The position numbers and the translations under genes are program-made. Shown in pieces: positions 9,090 to 21,582 of a stretch of 64,000 nt of DNA (within the stretch, counting starts at the first letter, position 1; every line of letters starts with the position of its first letter). The notes under the pieces are model-generated. The model made no database searches and was not told where the DNA came from. It saw only the letters and a program-made list of their open reading frames with translations. Source of the stretch: Torreya grandis (Eukaryota > Streptophyta > Pinopsida > Cupressales > Taxaceae); contig JARHVA010000002.1 of assembly GCA_037957365.1 (NCBI GenBank), positions 621,001 to 685,000 on the forward strand, in the 5' to 3' direction.

Positions 9090-12000
9090 CTCCTAATCCT
9101 GAGAATTACCACCATCTAAATGCTTGAATGCCCATTTTGCCAAACAATCTACTGTTCTATTCCATTCACGGGGGATATGAACAAACCTAATTGTATCCAT
9201 GAGTGAGCTAATCCTTAAAATCTACTACACAATTCCAACTAATTGCCAATTGACATCTAGCACTTTCCTCTTAACAAGCAGGTTGATCACGACTTGAGAA
9301 TTTGATTCACAAATGATCTTACACTAATCCAATGCCTAATCCTTCTCAAGAGCATAGAGAATATCCTGGCCTTCCATCATGTTGTTGGTTTGCATCCCCT
9401 CATGGACTGTAAAGAGAAAAATCACCGTACCTTCAGAGTATCTACCTATCCCACCAGTACCCACAAGGTCGGGATTGCCCTTGGAAGAGCCATCCGTATT
9501 GATCTTGAGAAACCCATTGGGAGGGTACTGCCACTGACCATCCCTATGAATCTTCTCTTTGACCTATCAACCTCTCCTGACACAAGCTGAATTACCTACA
9601 AATCATTAGATTCCTAGGTGTGCCACCACCTCAGCGTCGTGTTTGGATAAAGGGAGACAAACCTCACTCTTGGCCTGCACAGTCTCCTAAATCATCCCTA
9701 CGACTTTATGCCATATTTGTTGTGCCATAATCCTCTCATTCTAGAATATCCACCTATTTCTCTCCAACCAGAGCTTCCATAGTAAAAAGATGGCCCCCCC
9801 TAACCAAACATTCTGTAGAAAAGCCATCCTTGATGGGGGTTCTCCCACGCCACTCCAAAAATTGACCAAGGATGAAACATGGAGATAGGGACACTGCCAT
9901 ACATCCCACCAATAATGCCAAAGTTGAAAAGCAAAGGAGCAATGAAAAAATAGGTGAGCAAAATCCTCCTCAGCTGCTCTGCACATAACACAAATGGATG
10001 GACCTTGGAAGCCTCTTTTCTGGAGATTGTCCCAGGTCAAGCACCTATTCCAAGCCAACAACCAAACAAAGTAGTTACATTTTGGCAATGATAATATATT
10101 CCAAACCTATCTTCACCATTGCACTTCTCCCCTGCCCAGTCTCTGAGATAATAAAGCCTGATATCCAGAAGCAACTATGTAGTTTCCTTTAGGATTGGGA
10201 GACCAAGCAAGCTCATCTTCCTCCTAGAGGGAGCTACATCAATGTCTAGAAAGGAGGTTCAGTAGCTCATCATGCTCCTCCTGCATTCCAACAACCAACC
10301 AAACCTCAGGCGCTTTCCATTTTGCCACCTCCAGTTGTCTGCAGGAAATGTATGATTTAAAGTCACTCACCCGAGACTAACTAGCATCAAGGAATCTCTG
10401 GCAAAGGTTTGAAAGATTACAAAACTGAGAAATAATGAGAGGGTTACCATCTCAAGAATTAGTCTAAAAGAGAGCCTTGGATCCCTGCTTACAAATCCAG
10501 AATAAGCCTTCCTTAATAAGAGTAGCCCCTTTTTTGAGAGTCCTCCATATCGCTGAGCCTTTCCCAATGAGTGGATAATGAGGAATATCAATCTAAGTGG
10601 CCCCCAAATAGTACTTTTGAGAGATAATTTTGGCCTAGGCCTTGTCTTGTTCATTGCACCAGTGCCAATAAAGCTTAGCTGCCAAAGTAACTCCATTTAA
10701 GTCTGTCTGCCTTAGGTTAAGCCCCCATGTTGTTTAGGGCTACAGACCATCTCCCATCTAACTAAGCTCCATTTTGAGGTCATCAAAGTACCAGCCCATA
10801 AAAATTGCCTAGTCACCGAGTCAAATTCCTTAACAATTCCCACTGGGGCAACCTGAAGCATACATCTGTAAATGGGCAAAGCCTGCACCACAGATTGAAT
10901 TAATTAAACATGGCCCACAAAAGAAAGCCACTTTTGAGTCCAATGATTCACCTTTGCCTAAAATTTATTAAAAATATTTTGCCAAATTCTTTGCGTATAT
11001 GACTAGCTATAATAGGAATACCCAGATAAATCATGGGGGGCATCCCAATCTATAAATGCATAGTCCGAGCAATTCACTATTGTATGAAAACCAGTGTATT
11101 AAAGATGAAAATGGATTACTTATCTTCATTGACCTTTTGTCCTGAGGCCATTAGATAAACATCCAACACCCTGCATAAATTGGGAGCTTCACTCATTATG
11201 GCCTTACCCATCAGAACAGTGTCATCAACAAATTGCAAGTGAGACTACACTAACAGTTCACCACCCCCATCGCCAACCTTGAATATGCCCATCCCCTCTG
11301 TTCCTTCTGATCATCCTCTCCAAGCCTTCAGCAAGAAGAAGAAATAGATACAAAGACAAGGGATCTCCTTGTAATAGCCCTTAGAGGCACCAAATAACTC
11401 TGTATGTTTCCCATTGATAAGCACTAAAAATGAAACTGAGGAAATGCAGCTCATGACCCATTGGTTCCATTCATATGCAAAACCAAAAGCTTTGAGAACC
11501 TTCCATAAGAATGACCATCTGACCCTATCAAAAGCCTTGGCCATATCCAGTTTAATAAACATTACCTTATCCTTGGAGCTGGCCATGGAGTGAATGGACT
11601 CAACTGCTATGACAATACCATCAAGAATTTGCCTGTCTTCCACAAAACCACTCTATTCTTCAAAAATCACATCGTTGAGCCTAGTTTTTAACCTTTCTAC
11701 AATGATTTTAGATATGATTTTATAAACAACATTACAAAGAGATATAGGGTAGAACTGACTTAGCCTATCCGGTCCTTTGCATTTTGGTATGAGGGAAAGA
11801 TAAGTCACATTTGAAGCCTTAAGCATTTGCTTATTCTAATAAGATTCTTGAACAATAGCTAAAAGATCCAATTTGATAATATCCCAAAATTCTTGATAGA
11901 ATTCAGCTGGGAAGCCATTAGGGCCAGCCACTTTCCCCTTTTTCATCTAGGAAATAATCACCTCAAGCTCCCCAAGTGTGATATCCTTCATTAAATTCTC

Positions 12001-13311
12001 ATTCATTTCACACGTCACTAGGGTAAAAATGCAGTAGAGAACCTGTGCTTCTTCTGGTAATTCCTCATTCACATCTTCCCTAAAAAGAGTAGAGAAATAC
12101 TGCACCACCTCCTCTGACATTGTAGGAAAGGAATTAAGCCGCTCACCTCTTTCATTGACTAGGACTGAGATAGAGTTGCCGTGCCTCCTGGATTTAGATG
12201 ATTGAAATAAAAAATAATTATTTTTTTCACCTTCTTGGAGCCATTCTATCTGATCTTTCTACTTCCAAAACACTTCCTCCCATAGCTCGCATTCCTCCAG
12301 GTCTTTCATAGCCTGAGCTTCATCTTGAAGTAAGATTTTAGTCAATCCTTCCTAATTATTCTCATGATACCATCAAGCTTAGCATGTGCATCAGCCTTAG
12401 CATGAAACATATTCCCAAAGCTTTGATGATTCCACTGTTTAAGCTTATACTTCATAAACTGTAGAAATTTAGTAAAAACATACATCACCGTACCATGGGC
12501 AGGACTGCCCCACCTCCACCAATTGGCCACACATTCAAACAATGACTGATCTCATAGTCACATGAGTTGGAATCTAAAGGAAGGAGAGTGAGGCTAGTAC
12601 TTTGAAACACTATTTAGCTTAATATGCCAATGATCCAATCTTCTCTAGTCCAAAATTTTAGACCCTATAGACCACATACCCCTGACCCAGTAGCTAGAAA
12701 CCAAAAAATGATCCAGTCTCTCAGCAATGAAATGTTGGCTAGTCCTCTAATTGTTCTAAGTAAACTATTTGTTGTTGGGTCAAATGTCGACTAAATTCAA
12801 AACTTCAATGTAATTTCACATAAGCAAAGTAGAGGGGTCAAGCTTTGTCATATCACCACATTTTTTAGTCAAATCCAAAATAGTGTTAAAATCTCCAGCC
12901 ATAATCCAAGGTTGGAGGGAAGCCAAGCTGTAGACAAAACTAATGTGGCCCCATAGGGATTGTTTACCCCGCCAGTCAGTAGGGGCATAGACATTGGATA
13001 AAAGAATGACTTCCCCTATCTCAAAGCTAGAAGACATCATAGTCAAGGAAAACATAGAGGACAACCATCCTATGAGGTTGATCTTGCAGGGGTTTCAAAG
13101 CCAAGCTAATCTTCCTGAAGATCTGGTAGCCCTAATGCATTGACAATCCCCTTGTCTCCACAACTTAGGTGATAATATAGACATAGCATCTACTGAAAGC
13201 TTAGTTTCTTGCCAAAAAAGGACATCAAGTCTTTAACTTCTAATCAAGTTGTGAACATCATTTTGTCTAGGGCTGTTGTTCAAACCCCTTACATTCCAGG
13301 ATAGTACAATC
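9090..13311 (-). pseudogene. LINE ORF2: endonuclease, RT, RNase H (broken)
   Basis: The endonuclease starts SWNVRGLN (about 13305-13260). It continues NVYAPTD and MAGDFNTILD (about 12990-12875), typical of apurinic-type LINE nucleases. The RT shows GEKNNYFLFQSSKSR (12240-12195), a PNGFPAEFYQEFWD-like block near 11920, EDRQILDGI (about 11640), KLDMAKAFDRVRW (about 11550) and QFVDD (11235-11221), the form of the FADD catalytic box. A Cys/His zf-RVT-like segment lies at 10088-9880 (CNYFVWLLAWNRCLTWDNLQ). RNase H remnants are at about 9310-9090, ending near IPREWNRTVDCLAKWA. Stops interrupt every few dozen codons. In an active copy the product would nick target DNA and copy the RNA in place. Confidence 0.82.
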
Positions 13312-13319
13312 ATTTCAAA

Positions 13320-14818
13320 AGATTTAGAAAGTGAGCATCCAGAGTCTTCACTGACCCCGACTCCACCAAAATCTCTCACATTAGTTTCATCTTTTCCAAG
13401 TCTTTTTTCTTGCCAAGCTTGACTGATTTCTCCCTGCCACCCTTTTTAAGGTCTTTTTGCAAAATTCCCAAGTGAGGAGAAGATTTAATACTCCTTATTG
13501 CTCCTAATTCTCTAGATTTCCCTGTTAAAGATAAATTCCCATCTTCTTTAGAGGGAATAGTTGAGGAAGTCAAAACATCTGATATCAACATCTACTGGTC
13601 CATATCCATGTGCCCATCCCCAACATCCTGTGATTCAGTTAAATCAAATAAATCATTGTTCTCCTGGGCTGGACCCTCAATCCGCTGATCCAAAATCATC
13701 AACCCTTGGTTTACCTCCTATTGGTTAAGGTCATCTAGAATTTCAAATCTGTTAAGCGAGTCATCTGCCTATCTTTCCTTCAAAGACCATTTATGACCCT
13801 TCCTTCTATATCACCCTTTAATCGAGATAAAACCATTGATTTTTGGTGCCTCACCTACAATTGAGCCCTTCCCTTTGTCAGTTCTAGGTGGATTATGAGT
13901 AGGTTGATTAGGCTAAGATTCAAAGGTTTTAGATTTGGGACACCATCGTTTCAAGTGACCATAAGCATGGAAAAGGCGACAGTGAAAGGGAAGAGTTTCA
14001 TAATCCAATTATTGTACCCAAGAAAAGGGTCCCATAATCATTTCAATAGCATCAGGTATTGGCTTACTAAGATCAATTTCAACACAGATGTAGGTATAAG
14101 TCATTACCTTTTTCCCAAGGATTGGCATTGATGAACTGACTAGCCTTCCCAAGAGGGACGCAAGAAATTTCAAGGTATCTTAATGATAACATTCCACTAA
14201 GAAGTGAGGCAGCCACACCCACACCAGAACATAGTTTGGCAATTCCTCTGAAGGTATAAAACTAGCATGCCATGGCTTGATAAATATCCCCACCTGATTG
14301 TGAAAGTATGGACCTCCAACAAAGACTCTATTACAGTCAATCAAGTAGGTAAAAGTGACCATAAAATAACTGTTGGATAACATTGTGATATCTATTTCTC
14401 CTTTCAGAGCCCATGTCCTCTGAGCCCATGCTTCCAAGAACTGGAACAAAATCCTAAGCCCCAAAAAATTGAAATATAGAGAATGACTTATATAATATTT
14501 GATATCCTCAGCAATCATATCCACAGCTATGACCAATTTGGGCCTCTCCTTGCATCTTTCTAGGCATCCATTGACCTTGGGAAGTCTCATGCCAGTTGGC
14601 TCCTTAGCATCCCTTAGACTTGGAAACAGTGAGGGGAAAACCATTCTAGCACTCCTCAGGCTCTGGGCTGACTGCTGCACTCCCTGGACCGACTGTTGCA
14701 CTCCCTCGACTACTTGTTGCACTCCCAACACTGCCCTATAGCTATGACATGTGCTCTCCCCCTTCGTGCCCTCCTTCCCCCATGCACCTTCCTTCACTCT
14801 TTCTGCCATTTTCATCAC
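13320..14818 (-). pseudogene. LINE ORF1 with DUF4283 and zinc knuckle (broken)
   Basis: The first 212 codons (14818-14180) are still open. A low-complexity part repeats VQQ (VQQVVEGVQQSVQGVQQSAQ, about 14730-14670), then comes a DUF4283-type region ending YVLVWVWLPHFLVECYH. A zinc-knuckle remnant lies at about 13990-13935, reading CRLFHAYGHLKRWC. Its spacing fits C-x2-C-x4-H-x4-C, but the second Cys is Phe. After about 13900 the frame is broken to its end near 13320. ORF1 proteins of plant L1s bind RNA. Confidence 0.78.
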
Positions 14819-14856
14819 AGTCTAAGATAACATAGATCAAAACAACTCTTCACCAT

Positions 14857-14872
14857 TATTCTCGTAAGATTT
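14857..14872. repeat. LINE target-site duplication, right copy
   Basis: TATTCTCGTAAGATTT, matching 8881-8896 with one mismatch. LTR sequence resumes directly after it. Confidence 0.8.
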
Positions 14873-15037
14873 TGTGTTACTCGTGACAATTTTGAATTAT
14901 TAGATCCTATTTTTTAGGAGGTTGTTATGTTATCTCCATGACTATATAATATCCAAATGATTTTTTATATCTAATATATGAAAATATAATATTATTTCTA
15001 TGTGTAATTTTTTATTTGGCTCCCCAATTTGTCAACA
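14873..15037 (+). repeat. 3' LTR, right half
   Basis: Continues the LTR cut by the LINE: ATTAGATCCTATTTT, GACTATATAATATCC, then the end TCAACA. It aligns with 6620-6768. Confidence 0.75.
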
Positions 15038-16273
15038 ACTTTTAAATTTGTTATTTTACTTCTCTCTTTTTTTAAGGATTACCTTTCAAGCACTTATTAT
15101 CCACTAATCCATGATAAATTAATTTAAATCAAGGAAGTCTTATATTCTTCCACATAATAAGGTATTTTAGATGTTATATTAATTAATTTATGAGGCCCAA
15201 TCCTAACAAAGAAAAATAAGAAGTAAATAATTTGACATAACATTATCATTTTATTATTTTTTCAATGGTTTCCTTCCATCTATCCAATGAGTATATCTAG
15301 AATATTTAATGTTGTCAATAAGTTTGATGGTGGTGCTTCTTTCATGTACTCCTTGACTACTCTAGCATGTTTTTTTCATTTTCTATTAGTGTTTTTCTTT
15401 GTGAGGATTCTAGGCTTCCATTATTTAATATTCTCTCTTTGTGTTGGTTTATTGGATTTATAATTGTTTGGATATTTGGGGTTTTTTTCTTATGTTTTCC
15501 TATTAAATTGGGGACTTATTTTGTCTAGGCTAAATTTTAGTGGATATGCTTCATTAATTCACAAATATTTCAGTTTTATGAATTATCATTTCTCTATTTT
15601 ACGGGGTGGTAAATAATGTGGATTCACTTAAATTATCTAGGTGCAAGTTAATTTTCTAGGTCAACTCACTATTTAAAATAAATTTTATACATATAAATAT
15701 AGCTTGTCACTCTATTTAAAGTCAATATGAGTGTAATCTTCATTATATGTAAGTAGAAATACACCCATATACTCCTAATGGAAACTTTTAGTAGTAGTAA
15801 AGGGATGAAGGAAGTGTTTATAGGCTTTATGTATAGTCACATGCCTATCTATCTTCTATGCCATGTTATGATTCACTTATCCATTTGTCTTCTAACCTAA
15901 ACACCATTTGTTAACTTTTGCCATACTTTTAAAACACATATACAAAGATTCTACAAAAAATTCAAATTAATTTCTATATAGACCACTAAAATTTGCCCTA
16001 CTTTTGTCTATCTTAATTTAATCTACTTTTCAAATCATTTTGTGTTATGTAGTAAGGCCCCTTTTCCCTTACTATTATCTATCAAAACTTTTATGTCTAT
16101 CATCTCTATAATCCCATCATAAAGTTAGATTTTACTCAATTGTAATAAAGAAATAGATAAAATGAAAGAATTAATAATCTTATCCTAGAGTAGTGTGGAA
16201 TAAAATTCTACCCTTATACATTTGCATAAGTTAAACATATCTCTTTAAAAAGATATAAGCATGTTATTTGATT
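15038..16273. repeat. segmental-duplication unit A, right arm
   Basis: Aligns with unit C from about 62450 and with unit B from about 55830. Shared landmarks are AAGGATTACCTT, GGAAGTCTTATATTCTTCC, TTGGTTTATTGGATTTATA, GGTGGTAAATAATGTGGATT (GGTGGTGAATAA in B and C), TAGACCACTAAAATTT and GCCCCTTTTCC. No gene is recognised. It ends where the next LTR begins at 16274. Confidence 0.75.
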
Positions 16274-16548
16274 TGTTAGGATTTAATAATATTATTAATT
16301 ATTTGTTATATAATTTTAAGTATTTTAAATTTATTATAACATTTTAGTAGGTTTGTTATGGGAAATATATCCTTGTAAGATTTGTTGTTACCTATAACTA
16401 TTTTGTATTATTTGATCCTAGTTTTTAGGACACTAGTATTTTACTTCCTTGGCTATATAATAGCCAAATGTTTTGTATCATATATATGAAAATAATATAA
16501 TCTATTTTTCTATGTACAATTTGTATTAAACTCTCCAATTTACCAACA
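16274..16548 (+). repeat. LTR of a second non-autonomous element
   Basis: 275 bp, TGTTAGG...CCAACA, the same family as 6497-6768 and with the same GGCTATATAATAGCC core. It is followed by TGTGCTATAGAGC, a degraded primer-binding site, so this is a 5' LTR with internal sequence after it. I did not find its 3' partner. Confidence 0.72.
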
Positions 16549-19500
16549 ATGTGCTATAGAGCTTATTATATTATTTTTGTTCCTGTAATGGAAGCCTATG
16601 TAAAGTTTTAGTGAGCGATCAGGGGCAACAACTTTGCTATTTTTAATCACTCAGATCTATAGTCAAAAATCATTTGAGTATTCCCTATTTAGCTATAGTA
16701 TACTCATTTACTGTTTCAAGTCATCTATCAATCCAATCATGATACAAAATCCTCATCTCTGGCCTTATCACATTGCAATAAATCTATTAAATTCCCAGTG
16801 ATTGTGACCCTAGAAAAAAGATGCCTGAATAGATTTGCCACATATCACATGCTAGCACATAATCACAATATTTTCCTCATCATTCCAATTCATTCTCAAC
16901 TATAAATTATATAATGTTAGAGGTTCCTCTTACATTGGTCATAATTTTTCTCTATGTGGCTTCCATGTCATCCCCATTTACCACTATGCGTTGATATTTA
17001 TTTTGCATTGGTCAGATGAGTAAAAGAGTCAATTTGTTTTGCATTGGTCATAGTGTTATTTATTAATTCTCTAGTTTTGGATCCATAAGTAAAAGTCATA
17101 TGGTTTAGTTATTTATCATTTTTTTCATCAATGTTCTTTAAGTTTCATTAGGTTTTTTCAATTCTAAGTTTTTTATTATTTTTTAATTCAAAAGAGTTAA
17201 GAGTTAGAGTTATTGTGAAAAACTTAAAAAGATGAAAATAATATGGCATTTTGTATCATGAAGAATAATTGGTATTTAATTGCATAGGCTAAGTCATTTA
17301 AGAGAGTTTTATTGATACACAACTTGTCATTCAATCTTAACCCAGTGCTCCAAGGAATATCCTAAGAAAATTGATTTCTATAGTAAAATATTAGATCTCA
17401 AATTCCTCTTAAACTTATTGAGTTTAATCAATGCCAACTCATTTTATAAAATTCAAGTCAAATGAGTATCAAATAATAAAGAGATGGAGAAGTTATGCAC
17501 ATACAAAATAAACATGCACATCATTGTCATTCATGTATGAAGAAATTCTAAAACCATAATCATGAACGTTCAACAAAAGCTCTTGTAATGAATTCTACTA
17601 AATTCTACTTCAATGTAGGAATTAGTATTTTAATTTTCATAGAGCATAAGGACTATGGGCAAGGCTTATCATACACACTAGGTAAGGAAAAGTTCCAAAA
17701 ATGTATCCATTTGCACATAAGGGTCTTTCTAATATAAAAATTTATGGAAAAGATATTCTATGAGAGTAATTATATTAAATTAGATTTCTATTTTGACATT
17801 CAGTGCACAGATATCTTACTTTTGAATAGTGACCAAGTCTTCTAAGTGTAATCTAATCCGATATAAGGATATTGGATGAAGATTGATCTTGAATCAATGT
17901 ATAGGGAAAAGAACTCAACTACTAAATTAGGCAAATTAAGTTGCTTAAGATCCTACACTTTGTATCCATATTTAGGTATAGGGTCAGTATCATGAAAGCA
18001 CACATTACCATGCTTATGTATCTTCCTTAGAATGTATCATACATAATTTAGTAGTAGAAAGAGACCAATGCAAGGTTTTACAAGTGGTAATACTAAGCAA
18101 ACCATCAAAATATTATCCCGTAACTAACAAAATAAATATATTTAAAAAAATAAATGTGACTACAAATTTAAGATAAATTGATAAGTGACTTTTCATATGC
18201 AATTATTTTAAATCAAGATAAAATTTAGACAAATTACATATTATAATGATTACTAAAATATCAGATAAACTTTCTATCTTACCTTATCAAACAATAGAAT
18301 AAGATTGTCCCTTGTAGTCACAAAAGGTGTCTCAAACACAAAACTCTTGAAATAGGAATATACAGCTAGTAGTTCATCTCTAGCATACGTTGCCAAAATA
18401 GTAAGATGTACATATAATAAGTTTGACACCATTGGAATTTAACAAGAGAAATTGAATACCATATGATAAAATTATAAGCAAATATAGAGAGAAATTCATT
18501 TTTCAAAATAGAAATAGGAAAAAACTAAATAAAATTTTGAAGACTTTAGACCATATCCTAATTATATGCCCTAAATAAAAATATATTAAATGAAATTTGA
18601 CAACATTTATGCCATGTATCTACCTTATGAAGGTGTGGATTATTATGTTAAATTTTTTCTAACCAAACAAAAAAACATAAAAATTAGGCACCAAATAGAA
18701 ATTGAAGTGCATGGATTCAGTTATGAAGGATGTGAAGTAGCGAAGAATTGAAGGAAAATATGAAATGTTAGACCATGAATTAATAGACATATCTATTGGA
18801 AAATAGTATGGAATTGATATTTTATATTGAATGGTGAATTTTTTTTATTCAATGATAATTTGATTCTAAATTATTTTTAAGAACATAAATTGTTTTTCAA
18901 GTCAAGGCTTGAATTCACAACATATCAGATCCAAGTTTATTGCACATCTATATAAATGACATTTAAGCCCGATTTTGTATTTACAAGTAAAATCACACTA
19001 AAATATTTAAAATTAGGGAAAGATAGTGAAAATACATAGCTGTCCAATTTTTTATACGACTTTTTAATCTTTTGGGGATTAAAATTGCCTAAAATGATGT
19101 AAATAATAGTTCTGTGTGAGGTCAATATTTACTTTATCGATGCAACAATAATATGCTTACCCAAATTCATGTCACATATGATTCCCCTCTTGTAATGGAC
19201 CCTAAATTAATAATAATAATGAAAATTATTTTTCCAAGTGTGTCTTAAGCCCTATTTTTTTTTACTTCTAAGTAAAATCATAGCATGAGATTCAATAATG
19301 TGGAAAGAAGATGACAAGACAATGAGAATGCATGGTCACTTATTGATGTCAAGAATCACCATCATGTATTGGGCCCTAAATTGATCCTGAGAGAGATTTA
19401 TTTTTTACAACTTTATTTTTACACTATAGCATTCAAATCCATGATCTAGGTTCTCAATTTCCACACGAGTACTCTGGCATATAACTACCTTCAAAAATTA

Positions 19501-21025
19501 CACACTAAACAATTTCTATAATTTCAATTTAACCTTTATTTTGCATTTCCAAGTATAAGCAATCGACGTAACTCAAATTCAAGGTTAAGCACATCATGGA
19601 AAAAAATTTAGTAGCGTTACAAGTTGTTTCTATAATTAAATTTTTAACTTCTTGGATTTTGAATATGCAAACTGGGGTTTTCAATTTCTACACAACATAT
19701 ACATTCCCTTAATTTTTAAGGGAAGCATACATCAGCTATAAAAATAGAGACAAAAAAAGATAACATGACCCTTTAACTGCTACTGATTGTTTCTTGCTGG
19801 TGACCTTATATATTGAATAATAAATTATTTCTAACACTATAATTATTTTTTCTACAATTAAACTTAGAACATTTAAATCTAAGACTTAGAGAATTCATTT
19901 TTTGTATAGGTTATGAATTCCCTTGAATTTTACAAAAAATAAATAAATTGTAAAATCAAACAAAACAAAAAAGAACTATTTTAAGAGATAAACTTAAGAA
20001 TCATGCTTATGTATGTGTCAGGGAATACAAATGCTCCCATAGGAAATGTTCTACCACAAGAAAATATTAGTGATCTCAAAGGGCTTGTTGGTGGTTTGAA
20101 TGAAGTCAAAAGCTCACCCTTAAATATTGACCAATATTTATTAGATGAAGAATAGTTAAATCTCTACTCAAAACCTTAAAACCCTCGTCAAACCAATAAA
20201 AATGCACCTAAAATGTGGGTCATGATAGAAAATGTGAAAGACCAAAATCTTTAAAAGATTTTGAATGTCAAAAATTGACATATAGAGGAGGCATTGCACT
20301 AAATCCCATCCTCTTAACACAAATAATGAACAAAAAAATATTGTCAAAATAAAACTCAATGTCCAAACACAAATATAGAGTTATGGTTAGTGTTACCTTC
20401 TACAAATAGAAACCAGATTCAAACATTTTTAATTAATTCCATGGAATAGCATCAATTTGGCCCACACTCAATGATTTCTAGGAGGTGCACTTTCCTTTCC
20501 CTGCACCAAAAAACCATCACCAATGCAAAAATAAAGACCAAGTTATCATGACTGAGTAGCCCTGATAATTAAAAATAAATAATTACCTCAATAATAATGT
20601 CTACATATTTCAACCAATGAAAATGGACACAAAAAAAAATTAAAAATATTTTATATACTTAATTGAAAACCTTACAACTTACTTATGCAAAATAATTACA
20701 TATTTCTAAGCACACTAAACAATACACTCTGATTGACCATAATAACATAGAATAATAAATAATTAAAGGAGAATGATGCCGAGAGTCTACTCTTAGAGAC
20801 TAATAACTAAAAATAAAAAATGTAAAATATTTTGAAGAAAAATAAAGTTAATATTATACAATCAACATATGATTACATGTGAATTAAAAAAATTCAAACA
20901 ATAATAAATCTATTATGTGATGGAATTTTCTAATATTAAATGGCCACTTTGTTGAGATTACTCTTTTTTAAATATATTTATTTAAATATAAAATTATCAT
21001 TTATAAGGTTAGAAACATAGAAAAA
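16549..21025. other. AT-rich region without recognisable genes
   Basis: It begins as the interior of the LTR element at 16274, but no second LTR and no resumption of the unit A arm could be seen. No frame exceeds 63 codons and none shows a known motif. One gene-like stretch of about 45 codons starts near 20017 (GNVLPQENISDLKGLVGG) and is then interrupted. I cannot assign it. Confidence 0.4.
18962..19600. repeat. faint repeat with about 280-bp spacing
   Basis: A motif like TTAAGCCCTATTTTGTATTT followed by CAAGTAAAATCA appears at about 18962, 19249 and 19529. A second motif, GGACCCTAAATTAAT, appears near 19198 and 19370. Identity is low, so this may be an ancient tandem repeat or chance. Confidence 0.3.
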
Positions 21026-21582
21026 TGATGCAAAAAAAATAGGTCAACTTTTTGAAGGTCATAAATTTTGACTTGTAACTCCGTTTGAGCTCTTCTATGC
21101 ACCAAAATGATAGTATCAAAAAGTTTGTTTATATCTTAAGTTTATCTATCCACTTGAATTTTATTTTGATATTCTTTAAAGGCCAAATGTGATCATTTGA
21201 GGTCTAAAATTAATGTTTAATGATTTTTTTGAGAGTTTTCTATTTTTGGAAATTATATATTTTTAGAACCAGAAATCAACATCAATTGAATTTCATCCCA
21301 TAGGTTAATTTTAGTATTTAGTTTATTTATAGATATTTTTAAAGCCATGTGCACTTTCATGCAAAACTTGCTATAAATAATGACTGCTAAAAATATATGT
21401 TTATTTCTAAATTTTAGATTTTTCAAATTTTAGCATGTCAACTCTAAATTCTGAGTTGAGGCTTATTTAAGCATGGTTCATATTTGTAATAATTTTAATC
21501 AATAAATATGAATCAATTATATGTATTATTATAAGATCTTGGTCTATTGATAATTTTTTATTCTTGATAGTTTTCAGGTTCA
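21026..21582 (+). repeat. gypsy LTR a
   Basis: 557 bp, starting TGATGCAAAA and ending GGTTCA. It is followed by TTTGGTATTAGAGAA, a primer-binding site resembling the initiator-Met tRNA complement. Confidence 0.82.

Larger units (their letters stand above)
8894..14856 (-). mobile_element. full-length L1-type LINE with RNase H
   Basis: About 5.96-kb non-LTR retrotransposon on the minus strand. Its 3' end is the T run at 8894-8903, the complement of a poly(A) tail. It is flanked by a 16-bp target-site duplication. In order on its own strand it has ORF1 (DUF4283 and zinc knuckle), then ORF2 with endonuclease, reverse transcriptase, a zf-RVT-like Cys/His region and RNase H. This is the plant L1 layout. 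Both frames carry many in-frame stops, so it is inactive. Because it interrupts the LTR of another element, it is younger than that insertion. Confidence 0.88.
6497..15037 (+). mobile_element. non-autonomous LTR retrotransposon split by a LINE
   Basis: Two LTRs of about 270-290 bp (6497-6768, and 8773-8896 joined to 14873-15037) flank an internal region of about 2.0 kb. The LTRs start TGTTA and end CAACA. After the first LTR, TGGTATTAGAGC (6772-6783) resembles the initiator-Met tRNA primer-binding site. A short purine run (AAAGGAG) precedes the second LTR. Flanking 5-mers are ATTTT (6492-6496) and ACTTT (15038-15042), a plausible 5-bp target duplication with one change. Unit C carries the uninterrupted empty site near 62444-62449. 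I find no gag, protease, RT or integrase inside, so the element needed enzymes from elsewhere. A LINE later inserted into its second LTR. Confidence 0.8.
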
